Shown: piece by piece, positions 16,828-25,636 of the stretch
Layout: each line of letters starts with the position of its first letter
How positions within the stretch are numbered: the stretch's first letter is position 1
Origin: Bartonella sp. MM73XJBT.G
Lineage (GTDB): Bacteria; Pseudomonadota; Alphaproteobacteria; Rhizobiales; Rhizobiaceae
NCBI RefSeq assembly: GCF_028618435.1
Contig: NZ_JAQISW010000007.1
Span: 26,206-90,205 of the forward strand
Direction: 5' to 3'
DNA: 64,000 nucleotides
The notes under the pieces: model-generated
What the model saw: the letters and a program-made list of their open reading frames with translations, nothing else
What the model was told of the DNA's origin: nothing
The model's database searches: none
Position numbers and translations under genes: made by a program

Positions 16828-18477
16828 ATGGCACGTCAATTTATCTACCATATGGCTGGGCTCAACAAGTTTTACGGCAATAAAAAAATTTTAGAAAATA
16901 TTCATTTGTCTTTTTATCCAGATGCGAAGATCGGCATTTTAGGACCAAATGGTGCGGGTAAATCGACTATTCTACGGATTATGGCTGGGCTAGATAAAGA
17001 ATATACAGGAGAAGCATGGCTTTCTGAAGGGGCACGTTGTGGCTATCTACCACAGGAACCTTTGCTTGATGCAAGTAAAGATGTGCGTGGCAATGTGATG
17101 GAAGGTGTTGCGGATAAACAGGCTATTCTTGAGCGTTATAACGAATTGATGATGAATTATAGCGAGGAAACGGCTGATGAAAGTGCAAAGCTTCAGGATA
17201 TTATTGACAGTCAGAATCTTTGGGATTTAGAAAGTCAAGTGGAAATGGCGATGGCTGCTCTTGGTTGTCCGCCTGCTAAGGGTGATGTGACAAAACTTTC
17301 GGGTGGTGAAAAGCGGCGTGTGGCGCTTTGTAAATTGCTTTTGTCAAAACCTGATTTGTTGCTTTTGGATGAACCAACAAACCACTTAGATGCTGAAACG
17401 ACGGCTTGGCTTGAAAGGTATCTGCGTGAATATCCTGGCGCTGTACTTTTAATAACCCATGATCGTTACTTTCTCGACAATGTTACGGGATGGATTTTAG
17501 AGTTAGATCGTGGTAAAGGTATCCCTTATGAGGGGAACTACTCTGCTTATTTGGGGGCTAAAGCTAAGCGTTTGGCTCAAGAAGGGCGTGAAGAGGCGGC
17601 GCGTCAACGTGCTTTATCACGTGAGAAAGAATGGATTGCTTCTAGTCCAAAAGGGAGACAAGCAAAGTCAAAAGCGCGGATTAAAGCTTATGATGAGTTG
17701 GTTCAGGCGGCACGTGAACGCCGTCCTGGAGAGGCGCAAATCATTATTCCTATTGGAGAAAGATTAGGGCAGGTTGTTATTGAAGTTGATCATCTCTCTA
17801 AAGCTTATGGTGAACGTGTGTTGATTGATTCTCTCTCTTTTAAACTTCCCGCTGGGGGCATTGTTGGCGTTATTGGGGCCAATGGTATGGGAAAGTCGAC
17901 CTTGTTTAAAATGTTGACGGGACAAGAACAGCCCGATTCAGGTCAAATACGGATCGGTGAAACAGTTCACATGAGTTATGTGGATCAGAGTCGCGATTCC
18001 TTGGCTGGGGATAAAACTGTTTGGGAGGAGATTTCTGGCGGAAATGATATTATTAAGTTAGGCAAATATGAGATGAATAGTCGTGCTTATTGCGGTGCTT
18101 TTAATTTCAAAGGGACCGACCAACAGCAAAGGGTAGCAAATTTGTCAGGAGGGCAGCGCAATCGTGTCCATTTGGCTAAACTTTTAAAAGAGGGGGGGAA
18201 TGTGCTGCTTCTTGATGAACCGACAAATGATCTTGATACTGAAACGTTGGGTGCATTGGAAGATGCATTAGAAAATTTTGCTGGTTGTGCAGTGATTATA
18301 TCGCATGATCGTATGTTTCTTGATCGATTGGCAACACATATTTTAGCCTTTGAAGGTGATGGTCATGTGGAATGGTTTGAAGGGAATTTTGCTGAATATG
18401 AGGCTGATAAAGTTCGCCGCCTTGGGGCAGAATCCCTTAATCCTAAGCATGTAAATTATAAGCCTCTTACACGCTAG
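16828..18477 (+). CDS. ettA: ABC-F translation factor EttA
   Basis: EttA is a soluble ABC-F ATPase that binds the ribosomal E site and gates entry into elongation according to energy status. The 549-aa protein has two ABC domains. The first has Walker A GPNGAGKST (about 39-47), signature LSGGEKRRV and Walker B LLLLDEPTNHLD. The second has GANGMGKST (about 350-358), LSGGQRNRV and LLLDEPTNDLD. Between them is the charged linker with the WIASSPKGRQAKSKAR motif diagnostic of EttA. There are no membrane segments. ATG 16828 has GAGA upstream and gives the family start MARQFIY. It is monocistronic and divergent from the pncA pair. Confidence 0.95.
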   Translation: MARQFIYHMAGLNKFYGNKKILENIHLSFYPDAKIGILGPNGAGKSTILRIMAGLDKEYTGEAWLSEGARCGYLPQEPLLDASKDVRGNVMEGVADKQAILERYNELMMNYSEETADESAKLQDIIDSQNLWDLESQVEMAMAALGCPPAKGDVTKLSGGEKRRVALCKLLLSKPDLLLLDEPTNHLDAETTAWLERYLREYPGAVLLITHDRYFLDNVTGWILELDRGKGIPYEGNYSAYLGAKAKRLAQEGREEAARQRALSREKEWIASSPKGRQAKSKARIKAYDELVQAARERRPGEAQIIIPIGERLGQVVIEVDHLSKAYGERVLIDSLSFKLPAGGIVGVIGANGMGKSTLFKMLTGQEQPDSGQIRIGETVHMSYVDQSRDSLAGDKTVWEEISGGNDIIKLGKYEMNSRAYCGAFNFKGTDQQQRVANLSGGQRNRVHLAKLLKEGGNVLLLDEPTNDLDTETLGALEDALENFAGCAVIISHDRMFLDRLATHILAFEGDGHVEWFEGNFAEYEADKVRRLGAESLNPKHVNYKPLTR

Positions 18478-18715
18478 AATTTCTTAATCTTATTGGAATT
18501 TTATCGAGAAAATAAGTGTGTTGTTGTGTTAATGATATTCATCAATAAAGTCGTGTTTGCTTTGTGAAAGTTTTTATTCATTGAAAAAAGGAGAGACTGT
18601 TTATGAGTCCATGGTGTAAATAACGCCATTCTACTCGTGATATAGTTGTTCTTATTTATAAAGTTGCCATGAAGAGGGAGAATCTTTTTATGGAAAATGC
18701 TATTCTGCAAATGCT
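18478..18715. other. Intergenic region after ettA
   Basis: AT-rich with no gene; the minus-strand frame 18501-18710 has no domain. It merges into the degraded C-terminal side of the integrase remnant. Confidence 0.35.
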
Positions 18716-19006
18716 CTGGTCATAATGAAGATTACGCATTGCCTCACGCTTTTGTTTATTGCGTTCTTTAATGGGGGGCACGCCCCTCATGGAAAACAGA
18801 ACGCCACCCAGTTGCCAATTCACGTGCTTTTTTTAAAGAGACGTTTTTCAACGCTCCTAAAACCCATTTCGCGACGACGCCCGTGAAGAGTATAACGATA
18901 AAGCCCCATTGAGCACTCCCATCTTTACGCTTGTGGAGAAGCAGGCCGGCACCATCAATTATTATTTACCAGCCCCCAATGTTGCGACAGCCCTAGCATT
19001 AAGACG
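18716..19006 (-). pseudogene. Frameshifted phage-type integrase N-terminal remnant
   Basis: Read on the minus strand from 19006, pieces in successive frames give RLNARAVATLGAGK, then DGAGLLLHKRKDGSAQW, then RYTLHGRRREMG, then LGALKNVSLKKARELAT, then IKERNKQKREAMRNLHY. In this order they form the DUF4102/arm-DNA-binding N-terminus of a P4-type tyrosine recombinase. At least four disruptions are visible: stops after LGAGK, a lost base after AQW, an extra T in ATGGGTTTTAGG, and an extra C in a C6 run before ATTAAAGAA. The catalytic domain is gone. This marks an old integration of a mobile element in the ettA-methyltransferase gap. Confidence 0.8.
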
Positions 19007-19115
19007 GTGAGTGGTTTTGATTGATTCAAGATAGAGAGATTTGAAATGAGATAATCTTACGTTATTCGAGGGTCTAATTCAATATGAATAACGATAGATT
19101 ATTATTATAAATCAA
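19006..19115. repeat. Dispersed intergenic repeat, copy R2
   Basis: It begins GGTTTTGATTGATTCAA, contains GATTTGAAATGAGATAATCTTA and ends TTATTATAAATCAAT. It directly abuts the 5' end of the integrase remnant. It aligns with R3 and R1 along its length and with R4 at its start. Confidence 0.55.
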
Positions 19116-19218
19116 TTGGTTATATTAAGAATGAGCGTCTTTTCTTAAAAAGCGAAAAGTAAAACTATCTTATTATTTATTCTCTCTCCATATTGGATCG
19201 TTTTTGTTTTGAGATAGT

Positions 19219-19385
19219 TATGAAGAGGCATTTTATTTACCTTCATGTTTTTTATCTATAGAGCACTGTTTTTGAGGTGCTAGAGAATGGTTTTGTTTGA
19301 TTTACCATGAATAGGTTCGAAATGAGAAAAAATTACGATAGCCTTTTATTTAAGTTAAAAATGATAAGTAACTATTATAAATCAA
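19219..19385. repeat. Dispersed intergenic repeat, copy R3
   Basis: It shares AGAGGCATTTT, GAGGTG-TAGAGAATGGTT, AGGTTCGAAATGAGA and TATTATAAATCAAT with R1 and R2 in the same order. It ends about 170 bases before the ArsR-methyltransferase start. Confidence 0.55.
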
Positions 19386-19554
19386 TATATTATAATTATT
19401 TTTGGCAATGAAATAAGAGCTATTCATCTTTTGTAGTGGCCCATTTTTTTCGTAGTGTGATAAAAAGTGGTAACGAAATAGATAAGAATATGCGCATTAT
19501 GCTTGACTTTTGTTCCTATAAATAAATCTTTATAGGAAAGGTTAGGGAATAATT

Positions 19555-20493
19555 ATGAAAAAAAGTGCAAGTTTAGATGCGATGATTGTGCTGCTGAAAG
19601 CAGTTGCAGAAGTGAGTCATTTACGTATTCTCAGACTCTTAAATCATGAAGATTTAACAATTCCTGATTTTATTTTTATTCTTAATCAGTCGCAAGCGTG
19701 TATATTGCGACATTTGTGTTTATTGTACGAAGCACGATTGATTGGGCGTTATCAGAAGGAAGGTTGTCTTTATTTTAAGTTTTGTCATGATTTTTGGGGT
19801 AAAGACATTGTGATGAGCATTCTTTCATCTTTGCCAAAGCATGATATGTTGTTAGCGCATGATTTAGAGCGTTTGAAGGATATCAAAAAGCAGCGTCAAA
19901 AAACGAGGAAGAAACATTTCTTACAAAATACATCGCAATGGGATGTCTTGCGATCCTCTTATGTGGCAGATCAGAGTATTGAAAATGCTTTACTTAAAAT
20001 CGTGGGTGATAAGCCATTTCAGACGATGCTCAATATTGGAATGGGGGGAGCTTCTCTCTTAAAATTGTTTTCTGATCTTTATACGCATGCGGTTGAAGTT
20101 GTGCTTAATCGTGATATTTTGCATTTGCCTGTTGGAGAGACAACTTTTGATTTAGTCATTCTTCATTGGGTTTTACATTTTCTTGAAAACCCTGAAATGG
20201 TTCTTCATAAGATATCAGATGTTTTACGTCCTCATGGGCGTTTATTGATTGTGGATTTTTGTTATCATAAAGTTGAATCTTCACATCCTGATCAAGAGCG
20301 GATACACCTTGGATTTTCGGATTCACAAATAGAACAATGGCTTAAAAATGCGGAACTTGTTTTAGAGCAAACGATTTGTCTTACTCCTATACAAAGTAAA
20401 AACAGTGAAGTGTGTGGGGTAACAATTTGGCTTGCTCGTGATCCGCGTTTATTGGTTGATGATATTAAAGATAAACAAATCAATTTTGCATAA
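19555..20493 (+). CDS. ArsR-type regulator fused to a SAM methyltransferase-like domain
   Basis: This 312-aa protein has two parts. An N-terminal winged-helix ArsR/SmtB domain (about 6-90) contains LRILRLLNHEDLTIPDF and a recognition region near SQACILRHLCLLYEARLI. A class I methyltransferase-like domain (about 150-300) includes TTFDLVILHWVLHFLENP and LRPHGRLLIVDF. In rhizobia such fusions often regulate methionine/SAM genes. The SAM-binding loop, normally D-x-G-x-G-x-G, reads NIGMGGASLL, and the usual ribose-binding strand after it is missing (about 25 residues short). Catalysis therefore looks lost or changed while the DNA-binding half looks normal. ATG 19555 has AGGG upstream. No C-x-C metal site typical of ArsR metal sensors is seen. 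Confidence 0.82.
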   Translation: MKKSASLDAMIVLLKAVAEVSHLRILRLLNHEDLTIPDFIFILNQSQACILRHLCLLYEARLIGRYQKEGCLYFKFCHDFWGKDIVMSILSSLPKHDMLLAHDLERLKDIKKQRQKTRKKHFLQNTSQWDVLRSSYVADQSIENALLKIVGDKPFQTMLNIGMGGASLLKLFSDLYTHAVEVVLNRDILHLPVGETTFDLVILHWVLHFLENPEMVLHKISDVLRPHGRLLIVDFCYHKVESSHPDQERIHLGFSDSQIEQWLKNAELVLEQTICLTPIQSKNSEVCGVTIWLARDPRLLVDDIKDKQINFA

Positions 20494-22228
20494 ACCGTGT
20501 TTGTTAATATGCTTTATTCTCTATTTTTCTCAAGGAATAGCGCAGTGATAAAACTTTATTCAATTATTGAGAAGTTATTATTTTTTGTATTATGTCTTTA
20601 TATAAGGTATTGGTATTTCATAGCGGCGTGGAGGCCTGTGTAATTCTTATAGAGTAAGGTTGTAAGAATTATCATTTCAGGTGTCTTGATATCGTGTTAT
20701 TAATTCATCAATAAATTGATTTTAAAAGATGAATGATCTTTTAAAACTCCAATAAGGTCTTTCAATAAAAGAATATTTTTTATTTTAAATCTTTAATTTT
20801 TACAATCAAAAGGCATCTGTTTTTCTGTTACAAAGAGAGGTTTTTGTGTCAATAAAACCGTTTGAAAAAGGCATAAACCTTTCATACATATTGCTCAATA
20901 TGAGAGCAGCTACAATATAATATGGTGGTGGTTTGTATCTTCATAAATGTCAAAGATGGTGCTTTTTAATTTTATCTTACAAGCATTCATATATATGCTT
21001 TGTGTTATATTTATAAAAATTAGATTGGTAGTGAGCTATGGGTAATCCGTGTTTGAAAGCAATAAGAAAAAGCATCATATCACATGAAATCTTTGTATTT
21101 CTTGATCATGAAAAATCATGAAGGTTATTAAATAAGTCCATTTTTCTTGCCAAAAGTGAATTTCTTTTTTTCTTATGCGGGCATCTTACGGTACAGTTTA
21201 TGAATGATATAGCGTAAAATTCATGGAGCGGTGTCTTTTTTCGTTTAAATAAAAATTGTAAGCCTGCATCATCATTTTATTTTCAGTTTTCAATATTGTG
21301 TCATCCTTGCTTTAAAATGGCTCATCGGAGATATTTTGACTCTTTTTTTATTACTTTTATTCCTATGCCAATCTATTTATGATATTCTGAGAGTGTGGCT
21401 GTGATTGATTCAATATTGGAAGATTTAAAATAGGGGGTGCTTATTAAGATTGGGAACGGCCATTTAATATAAAAATGATCAATAATTATTAAAATCAATA
21501 TCTTGATATGTGAAAAGAGTAGAGAGATTTTTGAATACAAAAATTGTTTTATTGATCATTTTGTAAGGCAGTTTAAGTGGTAAAGATTAAAAGGTCTGTA
21601 TTTATCGTTTTTGTTACGATAGCATAGAGGGGGTGGTTGGCTATTGTAAGGTAGTTTATTGTTATTGAGAATGATCATGAGGCATGATTCGAAATAAATG
21701 CCTTTAGAATTCTCATTTTTTGTAAGCTGTTTCAATTCTCTTCATTGATGCTAGCAGTCAAGAGATTTGATAGTATTTTTTTAAGGGCTATTTTCAGAAA
21801 CTTTTATGAAGATAGATAAGATTTTTTCTCTCTAATTTATTGTTTTATTTTAAATAATTTATCTGTTCTTTTGAACAGATATTTCTACTGTTATTGTATC
21901 AGACTTAAAGACGACGTTTTTCTTTTGTGGTGATCGCTGTTGGACAAGTGATTCTCCTGATTCTATTTTTTATAGGATGAATATATACAGATTACTTGTT
22001 TTTTAATGATGATCACTAAAGTTGTGAAAGAAATTATTATAAAAATCATGATGGTTGTAGATTCTGATTAATATTTTGGAGAATAAAATTGCTTCAAATT
22101 GGGTCATTTTAAATTTTTTTTGCCTAAATTACACCATTTTTAAACAATTTATAATTCTTTTTTGTTTTTTTGCGTAGAAGATGATAAGAATTTCTTGTTG
22201 TTTAAAGCATTTTATTCCATAGCAAGAA
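20494..22228. other. 1.7-kb gene-poor region
   Basis: No ORF with a ribosome binding site or recognisable domain on either strand. It contains the repeat copy R4 (21391-21500) and an 8-bp inverted repeat ATCTGTTC-TTTT-GAACAGAT at 21861-21880 that lacks a U tract. The last 50 bases should hold the promoter of the small RNA at 22229. Confidence 0.4.
21391..21500. repeat. Dispersed intergenic repeat, copy R4 (divergent)
   Basis: GTGATTGATTCAATATTGG and AGATTTAAAAT match the start of R2, and AATATAAAAATGATCAATAATTATTAAAATCAAT resembles the R2/R3 end. The middle is diverged, so homology is probable but weaker than among R1-R3. Confidence 0.4.
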
Positions 22229-22351
22229 TATTGCATCGGCTATCTTAGTGGTCGATGCGAGAAGACGATCGGGGAACCTCCTCCCCCCCCCCCCGCGTGG
22301 ATCCCCTAGATCGTCTGGCCTGACTGAGGATTTCCTCAGTCAGGTTTTTTT
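22229..22351 (+). ncRNA. Small RNA candidate with anti-Shine-Dalgarno loop (alpha-r14/NfeR1-like?)
   Basis: Three consecutive hairpins and a terminator lie in a region without ORFs. Hairpin 1 is GCATCG (22233-22238) with CGATGC (22253-22258). Hairpin 2 is AGACGATC (22263-22270) with GATCGTCT (22309-22316), extended by GGGGA/TCCCC. Its large loop holds ACCTCCTCCC running into twelve C residues (22283-22294). Hairpin 3 is the terminator. An exposed CCUCC can pair with ribosome binding sites, as known for the alphaproteobacterial trans-acting RNAs of the alpha-r14 (NfeR1) type. The family label is a guess from architecture; the RNA itself is well supported by structure. The 5' end is estimated. 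Confidence 0.68.
22319..22351 (+). terminator. Strong Rho-independent terminator of the small RNA
   Basis: CCTGACTGAGGA (22319-22330) and TCCTCAGTCAGG (22333-22344) form a perfect 12-bp stem followed by seven T residues. This is the clearest intrinsic terminator in the window. Confidence 0.9.
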
Positions 22352-22571
22352 ATAAATTACTTTTAGGGCTTGGTAAGGTGTTTTCTGGGGCCTTAAAAGA
22401 TGTAAAATTTATTATTACGTAGCATGTAGTCCTAGGGGGGAGATAAGAGTTCGTTGAGTGGTTCGTGTTATCGTGTTCATTTGCAATGATGAGAGTTTTT
22501 CTTTATTGAAAAATCGTTGAATGCTATAAAGAGAAACTGTGTTTGATTCTGTGGTCTTTAGGTAAGAGATA

Positions 22572-22964
22572 ATGGGATTTTCCTCCAGTCGTATTGTTTT
22601 TATTTTATTTATATTTCTTCTTTTTGGCGTGTGCATTTTTGCTTCTCGCAGTGTTGTGGTTCATAAGTTTCTTTCTAGCTACCTATTCTCTTCCTCCTCC
22701 TCCTCTTCTTCTCAGCAGGTTGAGGTAACAGAGGCGTTATTGCTAGAGAGATGGGCGATGGCTTTTCCAGATATTATTGAGCGTCTTTCTAAGATGAGTC
22801 CTCAGCAGCAAGAGCTGTTTATTGAGCAAGTGCGTCGCAATGCGGTTTCATTTGCTTCGGAGAGTGGTCAGAGTCGTGAAGAAGCCCACAAGTTTGGTGA
22901 AACTGTTGCTATGGCTCTCTCAAAAGCGATGTCTCGTCCTTCCATTGCAAATGCTTATTTTTAA
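22572..22964 (+). CDS. Hypothetical membrane-anchored protein with poly-serine tract
   Basis: I do not recognise this 130-aa protein. Residues 8-30 form a membrane anchor or uncleaved signal. A run of eight serines (about 40-47) follows, encoded by TCC/TCT repeats that could slip in replication. The C-terminal 80 residues are a helical soluble domain (LLLERWAMAFPDIIERLSKM, then QQELFIEQVRRNA), likely periplasmic. ATG 22572 has AAGAGA upstream. It starts 220 bases after the small RNA terminator and stands alone. The even composition of the C-terminal domain suggests a real protein. Confidence 0.6.
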   Translation: MGFSSSRIVFILFIFLLFGVCIFASRSVVVHKFLSSYLFSSSSSSSSQQVEVTEALLLERWAMAFPDIIERLSKMSPQQQELFIEQVRRNAVSFASESGQSREEAHKFGETVAMALSKAMSRPSIANAYF

Positions 22965-24389
22965 TTATTTTTTTTATCGCGCTTTTGGGTTTGATTTTGA
23001 TGGGTAGGGCTTTTTGTGATGTTTTGAAAAGTGCATGGAAAATAGTCAATTTGTGAGATCATTCGCAAAATTTATATTACCTAAAATGTAAAACAAGCGG
23101 ATTATAAGAATCATGTTGTGATCATTACAGAGAGTGATCGCAAGTTTATAAGGGATGCTTCAGGTTAACTATATTGTCAATGGTTACAGTGACAAAAGGA
23201 ATAAAAAGCAGCTTAAATCAAAACAGTATTTTCATTAAAGAGTGCGAATAATCTGATAGCGCTTATTGCTAACAAAGCAAAGGCATGGGTTGTTATAATA
23301 AAGCATATTAAGCGGATTTTATATGTCCGTTATTTTTTGTTTGAGTTAAGAGAATAGAAAGTTCTCAAAAGGCTTGATTTTCCTTTTCTTTTCTTGCGGA
23401 TTTTAAGATGTTTATTCATTTGTACGATTTGTAAAGATGAGGTGCAAGACTGATAAGGTGATAATCTGGGATCAAGTAAAAAATATTTAGATGAGGATGA
23501 GAGGTCTATTTTCCTTCAAAAGGCTTTGAGGATATTGCATTTTCAAGAATTAAAAAACAGATAAAAATAATTATTAATCTTTGTTGTATGAACAAAGAAG
23601 GATGTTGTTTTTAATAGTCATTTTTCCTTTTATACGTGAAGTTTGAATCTCGAATATTGTGGAATTCTCTTGTTTTCAATCTGTTAAAGAAATCAAGATC
23701 AGTTTTTTACACAACACAAAGCAAGGGGACATTTGTGGATAAAAACTCTTTTTAGAAAGAAGCAAAAAGCTTTCTTTAAGTTATCTCAAATATCAAAGGC
23801 TGTTGCTACATTTTGAATTGATAAAGATTATGAGAATTTTGGTATATTTATGAGCTTTTTATGCACGATGCTGAGGTAAGAGATTGGTTTTGGGTTAATG
23901 GTTTATTGATGATAAAAAGTGTTGCCGGTTATTTATTGGCGCGTGAGAAGCATGGATAACGGTTTTTATTTTTTGTGAAACTTTTGCGATATCGAGGCTC
24001 TTCAATAAAGATGATTTTGTCTCTATTGCTTTGTTGAATTAATTTCAATAAAGAATTTAATCATTGCTTGTAAAAAATATTATGCCTATTTAAATTGCTA
24101 TCTTTGTACTATAAAATTGGTGATACGACAGCAATAATAGAAATGGATCGAATATATCATATTCATTGAATATGCTATAAGATTAACTATAGTTTCTTTA
24201 TTTTTTTATTTTATGATATAGGCCAATCTATAATTTGTGCATAAAGAGATTTTCTTTTGATACAGAATTTTATCTTGAAATTATCTTAGTATTTCCTTTT
24301 TTAAGCCGTTCTTTTGCTTTCTTTTTTTGTACAATATGCTTGCAAATTATTTGCGGATAGAATTTGAGAATGTTGTGAAGAGAAAGAAA
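22965..24389. other. 1.4-kb gene-poor region
   Basis: No intact gene seen. A 28-codon open stretch near 23088-23175 (KQADYKNHVVIITESDRKFI) reads like a protein fragment but has no start or domain. The remainder is AT-rich with many stops in all frames. The promoter of the transglycosylase should lie near 24250-24350. Confidence 0.4.
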
Positions 24390-24899
24390 ATGCAATTTTT
24401 AAAAATCTTGTTAAATACAGCGTGTGCTGTATTTTTTATATTTGATATAAACTGGACTCATAGTGCCTTAAATATTGCAGAATCAAAAGAAGGCTCAGTG
24501 ATTGTTGCTTCTAAGACACCTGCGCGTCCTTATGAGTTTCTTATTCGGAAACTTGCAACGAAGCATAATGTTCCCGTTAATTTAGCACATGCTGTTGTAA
24601 AAGTTGAAAGTAATTATAAGGCAAGCATAAAAGGGGCCGCGGGCGAAATAGGTTTGATGCAAATAAAACCTTCTACAGCACGAGGGTTGGGCTTTAATGG
24701 TTCTGTAAAAGATTTGTACGATCCTGCGACCAATCTTGAATATGGTATGCGTTATTTGGCGCAAGCCTATAAGCTCAGTGGTGGAAGTACGTGTGGTACA
24801 ATCCTTAAATATAACGCAGGTCATGCTGCAAAAAAAATGAATTCCATTTCGGCAAAATATTGCGCAAAAGTGAAAATGTATTTAGCTTCATTAAAATAA
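24390..24899 (+). CDS. Lytic transglycosylase, SLT domain
   Basis: This 169-aa secreted protein has a Slt/GEWL lysozyme-like domain that cleaves peptidoglycan glycan strands to 1,6-anhydro products. Catalytic Glu is in AVVKVESNYKAS, followed by the GLMQIKPSTARGLG, DPATNLEYGMRYL and KYNAGHAAKK motifs, so the domain is complete. A hydrophobic N-terminus (LKILLNTACAVFFIF) is a signal peptide. In-frame TTG 24327 and ATG 24336 would put 18-21 extra charged residues before it, so ATG 24390, preceded by GAGAAAG, is preferred. It lies just before rnpB. Short SLT proteins resemble VirB1, but no secretion genes are nearby, so a housekeeping role is likelier. Confidence 0.88.
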   Translation: MQFLKILLNTACAVFFIFDINWTHSALNIAESKEGSVIVASKTPARPYEFLIRKLATKHNVPVNLAHAVVKVESNYKASIKGAAGEIGLMQIKPSTARGLGFNGSVKDLYDPATNLEYGMRYLAQAYKLSGGSTCGTILKYNAGHAAKKMNSISAKYCAKVKMYLASLK

Positions 24900-24984
24900 A
24901 AACGTCTTCTGAAAGGGAGGGGCTATAAAATATTTTTAAGAGGCTATTTTCACGGAGCAGAAAATGTTTTATGATTTAACACGT

Positions 24985-25369
24985 CAGTCGGCTGGGCAGC
25001 CGCGCTTGTCCAATGCTGAAAAGCGGCAGGTGAGGAAAGTCCGGGCTCCATGGAAAGACGGTGCCGGGTAACACCCGGCGGGGGTGACCCTAGGGAAAGT
25101 GCCACAGAAAGTAAACCGCCTATTTTTATAGGTAAGGGTGAAAGGGTGGAGTAAGAGCCCACCGCGCATTCAGTAATGAATGTGGCAAGGTAAACCCCAC
25201 CGGGAGCAAGACCAAATAGAAATGACGTGCAAAATTTAATTGCAGCCGATTTCCGGGCGAGTCATTCGGGTAGGTTGCACGAGGCGGGTGGTAACATCCG
25301 TCCCAGATGAATGGTTGCCATGTAAAGTGTGAGCTTTACTATACAGAACCCGGCTTATAGGCCGACTGA
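24985..25369 (+). ncRNA. rnpB: RNase P RNA (bacterial type A)
   Basis: This is the catalytic RNA of RNase P, which matures tRNA 5' ends. The ends CAGTCGGC (24985) and GCCGACTG (25368) pair as helix P1. The conserved core GAGGAAAGTCCGGGCTCC (CR-I) is present near 25033, as are ACAGAAA-GTAAACCGCC and GGTAAGGGTGAAAGGGTG segments, the GAGCAAGACCAAATAG region, and CAGAACCCGGCTTATAGGCCG at the 3' end. Size (about 385 bases) is normal. Open frames on the opposite strand here are spurious. Confidence 0.97.
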
Positions 25370-25636
25370 TATTTCATGATGATACGCGATATTTTATACG
25401 TTCAATGACGTATGGGCTTTTATAAAGTCTGTATTTGAAATAGGCACTTGAATAAAGAGTATTTTTAAAAATTATAACATTTCTTTAAGTATAATACACT
25501 AGGATATGTCTTGGGATAACTTTAGCTTTTTTCGTTCATAGTCATTAATATGAAAGTTAAGGGTTGGGTTATTCTTATATCGGTTGTTATGAGAGAGCTG
25601 TTGATTTGAAACAGCATAACTTCAAGACGGATTATT

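Noticed and set aside
21861..21880. Inverted repeat ATCTGTTC-TTTT-GAACAGAT as terminator
   Set aside because: No T run follows and no gene precedes it; left as an unexplained palindrome.
24327..24389. Longer start (TTG 24327 or ATG 24336) for the lytic transglycosylase
   Set aside because: It would put charged residues in front of the signal peptide; ATG 24390 is better placed.
24950..25169. Minus-strand ORFs of 61-70 aa
   Set aside because: They lie within rnpB; the RNA explains the sequence.
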